64,000 nucleotides of DNA from the IMG/VR virus record IMGVR_UViG_3300042884_001120, positions 1 through 64,000 of that record. One strand, given 5' to 3'. The position numbers and the translations under genes were made by a program. Each line of letters opens with the position of its first letter. Within the stretch, counting starts at the first letter, position 1. Positions 56,800 through 64,000 of the stretch are shown one piece after another. The notes below the pieces were generated by a model, which worked only from the letters and a program-made list of their open reading frames with translations, had not been told where the DNA came from and made no database searches. The stretch is from a virus.

Positions 56800-57755
56800 T
56801 TATATATATTTTCTTTGTATTATTGTATTTTCTATTGTATTTCCGTATTCGGGAAACATGCTTGATGCTGGATGTAGGGTTGAATTAATTACTAATTGAG
56901 ATATCGCATTTATATCGTAATGCATTGGTAGTACATATTTCTCAAATACTAGCCACCTTAATAGGTGCGAAGGCGCGGGATTAAATGGTTGTTTACAGTA
57001 CTTAGAAAAAACATAGGTAGGTTTTCCGTAGTGTAGTGGGAAATATCTCAATCCAGAGTCTACGCCAATAAAGGCGGAACATGCCTCGCTTAATGCAAAA
57101 AAATCTTCTAGTGAGCAATCTGTCAAAGTAAAGTTTGGATATTGAAGATCTGAGATTTCTTTATAAAAATCCATATATTCGGTTTGACACACCGAAACAA
57201 CCTGCTTACCAGACGCTAATAGCTTTTTAAGCAATGCTATAACATACCACTGTTCAACATTATGATCAGAGTTGGGTCTTGGGTAAAGATGTGTAAGAAT
57301 ATAACTATCTTTAATATCAGACAACTGATTATTTATCTCTGGTCTTGGAAAGAAATAAAAATATCGTTTCCAATCAAAACTATAATTTAGCCAGTCAAGG
57401 TTGTCTATGCACAGGTTATAGAAGTAATCTGAGTCGTTAAGTAGTTTAATATATTGATCTGGTAGATTATCTAGATGGCAGTTATAAACCTCTTCTCCAA
57501 ACTGGCTTTTTACTTTAAAATCTTTACTTTTTCTACTTTCAATTACTTTGCAATTATTATTTGTATAAATACTTGGCCAAGCATACTTAAGCAAATTTAT
57601 CTGTTTGTGGTTATTTTCAGTATCTGAATAGAAATTTAATTGAGCATTAGGGTGCTTTTCCCTGATGGCCGCGACAAATCTATTAGATAGAAGATGATCT
57701 CCGATACCTAACCGCCCTCAAGACGAATAGAAACAGTGTGCTTACTTGGGGGCAA
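56800..57755 (-). CDS. GT9-type glycosyltransferase, 5' end frameshifted
   Basis: The downstream frame (from about 57714 to 56800) encodes LGIGDHLLSNRFVAAIREKH and continues through LLKYAWPSIYTNNNC to a C-terminal half with CSAFIGVDSGLRYFPLHYGK, a GT9 heptosyltransferase pattern. The expected first residues, SKHTVSIRLEGG, are encoded just upstream in another frame, ending in TAG at 57708-57710. Reading one base back there, or restoring one T, would join them into SIRLEGGLGIGD. No ATG starts the downstream frame. A TTG at 57753-57755 is the only start-like codon for the upstream piece, and it lies within the 3' end of the homing endonuclease gene. Either a one-base deletion, a sequencing error or a programmed -1 frameshift. 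Confidence 0.7.
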
Positions 57756-58584
57756 TTAAACCACCCCCTTGTACTTGTGAAAAAAAATCTTCCATTTTAA
57801 GTTTTTTTCTGTTTAAAAAAATGTTTGCATCTTTATATAGAAAGTTATATATAGATAGTATATCTTCTTGCGAATAAATGCAAGTATTATATAAATTAAA
57901 ATTTGTATATTTAGAGATAGAAACCCTTGGTCTTACTCCTGTAAGCTTTTGTATATGAAACTTAGCTTTTTCGTGCCATTCTTTTGTACTAATGATAGAA
58001 AATTCCCCGTTAATATAATTTCTTTGGTTTTTTTTAATTTTAAAACAGCCATCCCCATCAAACATTCCTCTTATATAGTGCCTAATTAATTCTTTTTGTA
58101 GATTTGGGAATTTTAAATTTACGGTCTTGTCTTGAATGCATCCAAAAGACAATAAGTCTTCACTGATTTTTCTTATGGGAACATAAAGTTTGTGCATGTT
58201 TTTTTTGCCCTTCTTTCCGGGTGGACGGTTTTGTAACGGCCTATCCCCAAAAAATAGAGAACTTATATTTTTTAGTATATAACCATCTTCTTCTTGTAGA
58301 GATATTTCGATCTTTCCTCTTTTTACATCGTTATAACCATCTGCATGAAAGAGCCCTAAAAAATAAGCTTTTTCTTGGGTATCGATGCTTGTAAAAATAT
58401 TTTTATTAGTTGGATATAATATATTTCTTTTTTGTATTGCTCCGTTCTTTTTAAGAACGTAATAAATTTGGTCCTTTGTCAGTCCTAATTCTGAAGAAAT
58501 TTCGTTGTATGGCTTTCCATCTAAATATAAGGATTTCATAGTGCATAACTGCTTTTCGGTGGGATAAAACGGTTCTTGTCTCAT
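57742..58584 (-). CDS. free-standing LAGLIDADG homing endonuclease
   Basis: 280 residues. Motifs AYFLGLFHADGYND (~residue 75) and HYIRGMFDGDGCFK (~170). N-terminal helix-turn-helix (ISSELGLTKDQIYYVLKKNG). It is not a copy of the enzyme at 45196. It lies between recA and the disrupted GT9 gene, overlapping the GT9 5' end by about 14 bases. A GGAAGGAG stretch and GTGTAATAT late-type motif precede the ATG. Confidence 0.88.
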   Translation of the reverse strand: MRQEPFYPTEKQLCTMKSLYLDGKPYNEISSELGLTKDQIYYVLKKNGAIQKRNILYPTNKNIFTSIDTQEKAYFLGLFHADGYNDVKRGKIEISLQEEDGYILKNISSLFFGDRPLQNRPPGKKGKKNMHKLYVPIRKISEDLLSFGCIQDKTVNLKFPNLQKELIRHYIRGMFDGDGCFKIKKNQRNYINGEFSIISTKEWHEKAKFHIQKLTGVRPRVSISKYTNFNLYNTCIYSQEDILSIYNFLYKDANIFLNRKKLKMEDFFSQVQGGGLIAPK

Positions 58585-58590
58585 TAAATG

Positions 58591-58599
58591 ATATTACAC
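58591..58599 (-). promoter_or_regulatory. late-type promoter motif GTGTAATAT before homing endonuclease
   Basis: GTGTAATAT, six bases, ATG at 58584. Identical motif and spacing to the other homing endonuclease. Confidence 0.6.
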
Positions 58600-58622
58600 T
58601 CCTTCCGATCGTACAGTCGTTA

Positions 58623-59723
58623 TTATTTTGCTAGTGCGCCCTTGAACTTATTGAATAAGTAAAGACAAATTTCTTTATTTTCTTCCAAGAAAGTTCTTAA
58701 CTTTTCCATTCCTTGGATCGTGCTTGGTACTGCTTGCCCAGTTTCTTTTGCTACTTCGTCTATTAATTTAGAATCAAGATTAATCCATGCTCCAGCCTTT
58801 TTTGCAAAACCCCATTGAATTAGCATGTCAGATACTTCGTATTCAATCCAAATGCTATTTCCACCAGTTCTACCATGGCGAATTGGGTACAATATTTCAG
58901 TTCCTTCCTTCTCGTTCGTGGTCTTTCGGAGAAGAATTTTTGCCCAATGACCAATAATTTTTCCATCTTCAACTATCTGGTCTGCTTTATACCTAGGTTG
59001 GAACTCGAAAATCCAATCAGCATAATGCTGTAGAGCATTGCCACCAGAACTATTTGTAAGTTTTGGATCTGTTTTGGCGTACGGATTAATTTGAACATTA
59101 GAACGCACCTGTGAGATTAGCGCGCAAACGTGTCCAAAAGTTGATAGTGGCAACATGATCATTTTTAGAAAATGCGAACTAATAACTGCTCCAGCGGCGA
59201 CTTTTTGACTATCTTCAAAGCCCTTGGCGGCATCGTTTTTAGCGATAAGCGCATCCATGCTATCAATTAAAAAATAATATCTAGATTCGTCTGGATTATT
59301 CTTAATTAATTCCAAGATAATACTTGCAACATTTTCATAAATATTAGTACGCAATACGAAGCAAGTTCCATCAACCCAATCTTCGGCCTTGTCTACAAAC
59401 TTAACTCCAGATACGTTTTTTACATTAGAGTTAAGCCTTCCTTCTGCTTTAACTAGAAAACCCTTACCCTTTGGTACCGTATCTAGGAAATTCTTCATAA
59501 TAAGAAGAGCGGAACTGGTTTTTCCACCACCACTTACTCCAGTAAAACGTAAAATTGCTGGAACTTCTAACGATCCCCCCATCTCTGAATCCAAGAGGAG
59601 TGAGCCCGTAGATACGTTAAAAATTTTTTCGTCTTCAAAGTTATAGTGTTCACCTTTCGTGCTCTTTAGAAAGGATGCTAATACGGATTGACTTGAGTTT
59701 GATTTTACTTCTTCTTTTGCCAT
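58623..59723 (-). CDS. RecA/UvsX-like recombinase
   Basis: 366 residues. Walker A FTGVSGGGKTSSAL (~residue 60), Walker B YYFLIDSMDALIAK (~155), Gln sensor ALISQVRSNVQ and L2-type KLTNSSGGNALQHYADWIFE. The length and features match phage RecA/UvsX strand-exchange proteins that support recombination-dependent replication. Start chosen at the only ATG that keeps the acidic N-terminus (MAKEEVKSN). Overlaps the gene at 59705 by 19 bases. Confidence 0.9.
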   Translation of the reverse strand: MAKEEVKSNSSQSVLASFLKSTKGEHYNFEDEKIFNVSTGSLLLDSEMGGSLEVPAILRFTGVSGGGKTSSALLIMKNFLDTVPKGKGFLVKAEGRLNSNVKNVSGVKFVDKAEDWVDGTCFVLRTNIYENVASIILELIKNNPDESRYYFLIDSMDALIAKNDAAKGFEDSQKVAAGAVISSHFLKMIMLPLSTFGHVCALISQVRSNVQINPYAKTDPKLTNSSGGNALQHYADWIFEFQPRYKADQIVEDGKIIGHWAKILLRKTTNEKEGTEILYPIRHGRTGGNSIWIEYEVSDMLIQWGFAKKAGAWINLDSKLIDEVAKETGQAVPSTIQGMEKLRTFLEENKEICLYLFNKFKGALAK

Positions 59724-60223
59724 AAATTTAAAAATTCTCGCACTGTCATAGGTGCTTGTACAGTTTCACCTATTTTTCCCTGAAACTCAATATTATTATT
59801 TTCCAGAACAAAATTCTGTGGTTTTTCAGGTTCAAAAATGAATTTTTTGTATTCAGTATTTAACATTTTCCTTCCTTCGTCGGAAAGGAACCAGCAAAGA
59901 CTATTTAACTGAAATCTTAATGTTAAAGAATTCCAGAATAAATCATTTGGAAAAATTTTTAGGAGAGAATTTACTATCTTCATCTCTCTTGGCCAGACTA
60001 TACTCGCGTCTGGTTTAGTAAACTTTAAAACAAAATCTCTTTTATTTAGACTCGTATTCCGAACAGCCTTCGCAGGTTTCTTTTTGGATTTTGAAAATTT
60101 CCCTCTTTTCGCAGAAGAATCCTTTGTCTGTATAGTTTCCCCCTCTACAGGCACATCTAGTAATAAGTCTTTCCTGCTCATCTTGTGAGCGGAATTTACA
60201 AGTGCTAAGTTTTTCTTCTCCAT
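59705..60223 (-). CDS. basic protein, N-terminal third overlaps another frame
   Basis: 172 residues from ATG at 60221-60223. Residues 1-60 are low-complexity and basic (FSKSKKKPAKAVRNTSLNK). Residues ~62-172 look folded (FVLKFTKPDASIVWPREMKI, DLFWNSLTLRFQLNSLCWFL). The first 60 codons coincide with the Cys-rich frame at 60042-60227, so either both frames are used or the true start is a non-ATG codon after 60042. Function unknown; overlaps recA at its 3' end. Confidence 0.55.
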   Translation of the reverse strand: MEKKNLALVNSAHKMSRKDLLLDVPVEGETIQTKDSSAKRGKFSKSKKKPAKAVRNTSLNKRDFVLKFTKPDASIVWPREMKIVNSLLKIFPNDLFWNSLTLRFQLNSLCWFLSDEGRKMLNTEYKKFIFEPEKPQNFVLENNNIEFQGKIGETVQAPMTVREFLNLWQKKK

Positions 60224-60227
60224 TCAT
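60042..60227 (-). CDS. Cys-rich small protein in overlapping frame
   Basis: 61 residues from ATG at 60225-60227. CKFRSQDEQERLITRCACRG, then FFCEKREIFKIQ and ETCEGCSEYESK give six Cys with the spacing typical of small phage and bacterial zinc-type proteins (CxxR...CxCR...C...CxxC). The pattern is too regular for a shadow frame. It ends in TAA at 60042-60044, from where the folded part of the frame at 59705 begins. Confidence 0.55.
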   Translation of the reverse strand: MNGEEKLSTCKFRSQDEQERLITRCACRGGNYTDKGFFCEKREIFKIQKETCEGCSEYESK

Positions 60228-60237
60228 AAGGATTATG

Positions 60238-61281
60238 TTACATATTTACACTATTTTCAATAACTAAATCCCTTTCAACCATTCTTTTTATAAGTTCTTT
60301 GAAGGAAATTTTTGGAACCCATGCTAGTTCAATTCTTGCCGTTGATGAATCGCCCCAAAGTAAATCAACTTCCGCTGGACGATAAAACTCTGAATTAATT
60401 TTAATTAAAATAGACCCATCCTTATCAATAAATTGTTCATCTATGCCATCACCTTTCCAGTTTCCTTGGATTTTAGCGTTTTCAAAAGCTAATTCAATAA
60501 ACTCTCTTACTGTATGTGTTTCTCCAGAAGAAAGTAGATGTTCCTTGGGCTGTTCTTGGTTTAACATTTTCCAAATACCATCTACAAAATCAAGCGCATG
60601 ACTCCAGTCACGCTTTGCGTCAATATTGCCTAGTTCTAACGGAGCAAATGGAATATTGTTATTAATAGCATTTTTAATTCTGGCGACTCCCTTTGTGATT
60701 TTTCTGGTAACAAATTCTACACCACGACGTTCTGATTCGTGATTATATAATAACCCCTGAATTGCATATAAATTATAACTCTCACGATATACTTTTACAA
60801 TATGCCTAGCGGCAGCTTTAGCTGCGCCATATGGACTTCTAGGTTTTAACGGATGGTTTTCATCTTGTGGCGAGTAATCAACATTACCAAGTTCTTCGCT
60901 AGAGCCTGCATTATAAAACCTGCAATTTGGTGCGTGTTTGCGAATTGCCTCTAAACACCTAATAATCCCGACAGCGCCAACATCGAATGTTTGTTCTGGA
61001 ATTTGCCAACTGCTACCAACAAAGCTTTGTGCTGCTAGATTAATAAAATAATCTGGATTAATTTCTTTAACAATGGAATCTATTGATTGACTGTCAGATA
61101 AATCTCCCGTAATAATAGTTAATCTTGGGTTATTAAGTAAGTGTGATATGTTAACAGTATTTAAATTGCTACTTCTTCTAACCATTCCAAAAATATGGTG
61201 ATCAGTATTTTCAAGTAGATAATCAACCATATAACTACCATCTTGACCAGTTATTCCTGTTACTATAATTTTTTTAACCAT
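60238..61281 (-). CDS. gmd: GDP-mannose 4,6-dehydratase
   Basis: 347 residues, full family length. NAD-binding start VTGITGQDGSYMVDYLLENT, NLAAQSFVGSSWQIPEQTFD, FYNAGSSEELGNV (Ser/Thr and Glu of the active site), SPYGAAKAAARHIVKVYRES (YxxxK) and FYRPAEVDLLWGDSSTA. Converts GDP-mannose to GDP-4-keto-6-deoxymannose, the route to GDP-fucose or GDP-rhamnose sugars. Probably feeds the glycosyltransferases at 53-57 kb. No reductase partner is visible in this window. Confidence 0.93.
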   Translation of the reverse strand: MVKKIIVTGITGQDGSYMVDYLLENTDHHIFGMVRRSSNLNTVNISHLLNNPRLTIITGDLSDSQSIDSIVKEINPDYFINLAAQSFVGSSWQIPEQTFDVGAVGIIRCLEAIRKHAPNCRFYNAGSSEELGNVDYSPQDENHPLKPRSPYGAAKAAARHIVKVYRESYNLYAIQGLLYNHESERRGVEFVTRKITKGVARIKNAINNNIPFAPLELGNIDAKRDWSHALDFVDGIWKMLNQEQPKEHLLSSGETHTVREFIELAFENAKIQGNWKGDGIDEQFIDKDGSILIKINSEFYRPAEVDLLWGDSSTARIELAWVPKISFKELIKRMVERDLVIENSVNM

Positions 61282-61314
61282 ATTTATTATAGATTATTAC
61301 CTATTGTAATTCAA
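61282..61314 (-). promoter_or_regulatory. promoter for GDP-mannose dehydratase gene
   Basis: TTGAAT (61309-61314), 17-base spacer, TATAAT (61286-61291), only four bases to ATG at 61281, so transcription would begin at or inside the start codon. Confidence 0.6.
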
Positions 61315-61320
61315 ATAAAT

Positions 61321-61695
61321 TTATTTATCAATATTTTCGTTAAAATGCTTTTCAATTTTTTTTATAATATTGTTATATATTTCTTGGTAATCTTCTGTTG
61401 TTGATGCTTCTTCTCCCTTATTCTGTAAAATGGAATAAAATATATTAACTGGAGAATTTAGTACGTTATTAATTACGTTTAAATCTTGTTTAATTATATT
61501 TTCTATAGCAAACTTCTTCCATTCTTTAAAGAAAATACTCTGTATTTTTACCTTGCTATCAAAGTCGTTTTGGCTATTAATTTGTTCACAAATTTGTTTA
61601 AAAACAAACAATAACATCGACCATTGCAGGTTATCTAGAAGTTTTTTTTCTATTAATTCGGAAATATCCTCAATTTCACTATTGTTTTCTTCCAT
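61321..61695 (-). CDS. helical hypothetical protein
   Basis: 124 residues, acidic and helical throughout (EIEDISELIEKKLLDNLQWS, IYNNIIKKIEKHFNENI). Seven-base gap after nrdA. No recognised domain. Confidence 0.5.
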   Translation of the reverse strand: MEENNSEIEDISELIEKKLLDNLQWSMLLFVFKQICEQINSQNDFDSKVKIQSIFFKEWKKFAIENIIKQDLNVINNVLNSPVNIFYSILQNKGEEASTTEDYQEIYNNIIKKIEKHFNENIDK

Positions 61696-61702
61696 TGTAC
61701 TG

Positions 61703-63364
61703 TTATGCTTCGCAAGATTTGCACGTCATTATAGAGCGAGCTAATTCTTTTGCGGGATTGCTAGAGCGCTGATAATAAAGGCTTTTAATTCCGTTTTCCC
61801 ATGCAAAGATAATAAGCTCATTAACTGCTTTTGGTGGAGTTCCGGCAGGAATCATTAAATTTAAACTCTGCCCTTGGTCGATGAACTTCTGGCGAGAAGA
61901 GGCCTGAATGACAATCTCTCTTTGAGATGTTTCGGCAAATGTTTTGAATACATCCTTTTCTTCTTGAGTAAGGAAATCGAGATGCTGAACAGATCCTCCA
62001 TGAATTAGGATGGACTTCCAAGTTTCCTCATCATTCTTATCCTTGGACTTGAGAAGATTCTTAAGATAAGGATTCTTGTAGGTGAATTTGCCTTTTGCCA
62101 GATCCTTAACAAAGTAGTTAGATTCAAGAGGCTCAATACTTGGAGATACTTGACCAAGAATAAAGGAGCTTGAAGTAGTTGGGGCAACCGCAAGAGTTGT
62201 TGTGTTTCTACGACCGTATCCCTTGAGAAGTTCTGGTTCACCAAATATTCCAGCAAGCTCGGAACTGGCTTTGTCCGCTCTCTCGCGAATTGTTTTCCAG
62301 ATAGTTGAATTAAGAAGCTTTGCTTCCATTGATTCAAATCCGACCATCTTAGATTGAAGGAGGGAATGCCAACCAAGAACGCCAAGACCTAGTGCGCGAT
62401 GATTAATTGCAAAGTTACGAGGTGCATCCATGAACTTGATTCCTTCTGTTTTATTGATGAATTCTGACATAACAGCATCCAAGAAATAGATCATGGTTTC
62501 AATTGCATCAGTATCCTTCCACTCTTCCCAACGCTCAAGATTCATTGAGGAAAGGTCACAAACAAACGACTCTTCTTCGGAATCTGGTAACATAATTTCA
62601 CTACAAAGATTTGAGTGACTAATATTTAGTTTTTTATCCTTGTAAACTTGTGGTGCCTGATTATTTACATTGTCAGTAAAAAAGATATAAGGATATCCAG
62701 ATTCAAAACGTTTTTTTAGAACTAATCCCCAAATTCTACGCTTTTCCTTGTCTCCATCTACCATAGACTTCATCCATTCGTCAGAAACCGTTACACCAAT
62801 AGAAAGATCTTGAATACTATTTCCTTCAGAACGAATCTTTAGAAATTCTTCAATATCAATATGGTCAACTGGAAGATAGGCCGCAAAGGATCCACGACGG
62901 ACATTGCCCTGAGAAACTACATTCATCAGTTTGTCAAACATTTCCATAAAATGAACAGAACCAGTAGATTCTCCGCCAGATGAAATTGGTAGGCCTCTTC
63001 CACGAAGAGCGCCAAAATAAGCGGAAGTTCCGCCACCATTTTTTGTCATCATTCCTACTTCGGCAATCTTTTCTAAAATACCCTCCATTGTATCAGGAAC
63101 GTAAGAACCAAAACACGATATAGGGAGTCCGCGCTTGCGACCAAAGTTTGACCAAATAGGTGACGCAAGTGAATAAAATCCACGGTGCATGTAATTTTCA
63201 AATTTTTTAGCAAATCCTTTTTGACCGAGAATTTTTTCTGCTGATTTGGAAATATCAGAGATTCTCTGCTCTGGAGTCTCGCCTTCTAAAAGGTATCCTC
63301 TTTGTAGGAATTTTCTAGAATCTTTATTTAGCCAGTAAATATCGCCGTTAATTTCAATGCTCAT
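61703..63364 (-). CDS. nrdA: class I ribonucleotide reductase, large subunit
   Basis: 553 residues. Reduces NDPs to dNDPs. The first redox Cys is in GLPISCFGSYVP, the active-site set in SHSNLCSEIMLP (N-x-C-x-E) and SFVCDLSSMNLE, the tyrosine relay in SLYYQRSSN, and the C-terminal CKSC reductant pair. The ATP-cone of long NrdA proteins is absent, so dATP feedback inhibition is likely missing. Divided from nrdB by 26 bases. Promoter TTGTTT-N17-TATCAT in leaderless register. Confidence 0.94.
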   Translation of the reverse strand: MSIEINGDIYWLNKDSRKFLQRGYLLEGETPEQRISDISKSAEKILGQKGFAKKFENYMHRGFYSLASPIWSNFGRKRGLPISCFGSYVPDTMEGILEKIAEVGMMTKNGGGTSAYFGALRGRGLPISSGGESTGSVHFMEMFDKLMNVVSQGNVRRGSFAAYLPVDHIDIEEFLKIRSEGNSIQDLSIGVTVSDEWMKSMVDGDKEKRRIWGLVLKKRFESGYPYIFFTDNVNNQAPQVYKDKKLNISHSNLCSEIMLPDSEEESFVCDLSSMNLERWEEWKDTDAIETMIYFLDAVMSEFINKTEGIKFMDAPRNFAINHRALGLGVLGWHSLLQSKMVGFESMEAKLLNSTIWKTIRERADKASSELAGIFGEPELLKGYGRRNTTTLAVAPTTSSSFILGQVSPSIEPLESNYFVKDLAKGKFTYKNPYLKNLLKSKDKNDEETWKSILIHGGSVQHLDFLTQEEKDVFKTFAETSQREIVIQASSRQKFIDQGQSLNLMIPAGTPPKAVNELIIFAWENGIKSLYYQRSSNPAKELARSIMTCKSCEA

Positions 63365-63399
63365 TTGTATATGATATACTTTTTTATCAATTAAAACAA
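63365..63399 (-). promoter_or_regulatory. promoter-like sequence, leaderless register
   Basis: TTGTTT (63394-63399), 17-base spacer, TATCAT (63371-63376), six bases, ATG at 63364. The -35 is weak. Confidence 0.45.
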
Positions 63400-64000
63400 G
63401 TCATCTTCGTCAAAAGATTGATTTTTCTTTGAATACTCTACTGGTCTACTGTGAAAAAAATCAGTCATATTATTCCCCAAAAGCTCCTCTTCAAACCATT
63501 TGGTTTTTTTTATCAATTCCATGTCAACATCAAAGGCTTTTTTAAAACCAATTTGTAACAGAGATTCATTAATTCTATTTTTAATAAATTCCTTTAAAAT
63601 ATCTGCATTAAGCCCCTCTTCTTTAATTCCGTTTACCATCCAGTCCACAATTTTAGACTCTGACTCAAACGCCTGTAATGCTTCCTTGTTAATTTTTTCC
63701 TCTAATTCAGAGTCGAATAACTCTGGATATTCCTGACGAATAGTATTAATTAATTTAATACCAACTAGTGCATGAATATTTTCTTCATTGCGAGTATACT
63801 TTACTTGCTGATCGGTATCTTTTAGCACATTTTTGAAGCGCGCAAACCAGTTAATTACGTAAAACTGGGAAAATAGGGAGACATTTTCCACAAAAAGAGT
63901 AAAAAGAATTAAAGCATATAAATACTGTTTCTTACTATCCTTATAGAATCTATGGGTATATTTTCTTAGGTATTTTACACGGCCTTGTATCCACTCTAAT
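63391..64000 (-). CDS. nrdB: class I ribonucleotide reductase, small subunit (5' end outside window)
   Basis: The frame is open to the right edge, so the N-terminus is missing; about 202 residues are visible. An internal Met at 63889-63891 is not the start, because ILFTLFVENVSLFSQF reads straight through it. RNEENIHALVGIKL holds Glu and His of the iron site, and the C-terminal peptide (KKNQSFDEDDLF) is the usual docking tail for NrdA. Supplies the radical for nrdA. Confidence 0.9.
   Translation of the reverse strand, partial: LEWIQGRVKYLRKYTHRFYKDSKKQYLYALILFTLFVENVSLFSQFYVINWFARFKNVLKDTDQQVKYTRNEENIHALVGIKLINTIRQEYPELFDSELEEKINKEALQAFESESKIVDWMVNGIKEEGLNADILKEFIKNRINESLLQIGFKKAFDVDMELIKKTKWFEEELLGNNMTDFFHSRPVEYSKKNQSFDEDDLF

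Noticed and set aside
57742-58584. Intron inside the GT9 gene
   Set aside because: No upstream GT9 exon exists before the endonuclease; recA lies there. The missing piece is only a one-base frame shift downstream of the endonuclease.
62005-62385. 126-aa minus-strand ORF
   Set aside because: Out-of-frame shadow inside nrdA.

Overview
The whole window looks like one stretch of a large tailed-phage genome; I see no bacterial housekeeping region. The reasons are: virion fibre and head proteins; a phage replication and nucleotide set (DnaE-type polymerase, DnaB, DnaG-type primase, RecA/UvsX, NrdAB, ThyX, dCMP deaminase, dNMP kinase, a MazG-like hydrolase); a tRNA plus tmRNA array; two free-standing LAGLIDADG endonucleases; and long runs of tiny, tightly packed genes. 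The DNA is AT-rich by eye (roughly one third G+C, not computed). The host cannot be fixed. Sigma70-like TTGACA/TATAAT promoters argue against a Bacteroidetes host, because Bacteroidetes use a different -10 element.

Layout. 1-3600: virion genes on the minus strand, starting with a fibre cut by the left edge. 3650-7740: minus-strand RNA block with tRNA-Ser, -Tyr, -Thr, tmRNA, tRNA-Ala, -Val and -Gln, interleaved with small genes, an HExxH protein, a macro-like protein and an AT-hook protein. 7890-9650: plus-strand fibre genes. 9660-31260: about 55 mostly small minus-strand accessory genes, including HNH nuclease, PhyH-type dioxygenase, three metallophosphoesterases, two HAD phosphatases, two YopX proteins, lipoproteins and zinc-ribbon proteins. 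31280-42580: GlcNAc-transferase-like gene, plus-strand virion islands, ThyX/MazG, an AAA-VWA pair and a head-related acidic protein. 42620-53230: replication operon. 53220-57755: six-gene glycan operon. 57740-64000: endonuclease, RecA/UvsX, GDP-mannose dehydratase and ribonucleotide reductase, with NrdB cut by the right edge.

Two expression signals recur. Early-type promoters have the form TTGACA-N17-TAnnnT and are placed so that exactly six bases often lie between the -10 hexamer and the ATG. Transcription would then begin at the A of the start codon, giving leaderless mRNAs. Virion genes and both homing endonucleases instead have GTGTAAATA or GTGTAATAT, usually 4-7 bases before the start (17 for the fibre at 7893). 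This resembles a variant of the T4 late promoter. Within operons many genes are joined by TAATATG, a stop codon, one base and a start, with no Shine-Dalgarno sequence.

The genes fit a lytic programme: small early proteins for host takeover, nucleotide synthesis and replication with a Pol III alpha subunit split over two genes with an exonuclease gene between them, glycan synthesis for virion or host surface, and late virion assembly. The most unusual items are the leaderless promoter register, the split polymerase, a tmRNA with an apparent 32-residue tag, a Gln-type tRNA on a Leu-like body, a frameshifted glycosyltransferase beside a homing endonuclease, and a two-frame overlap near 60.1 kb.
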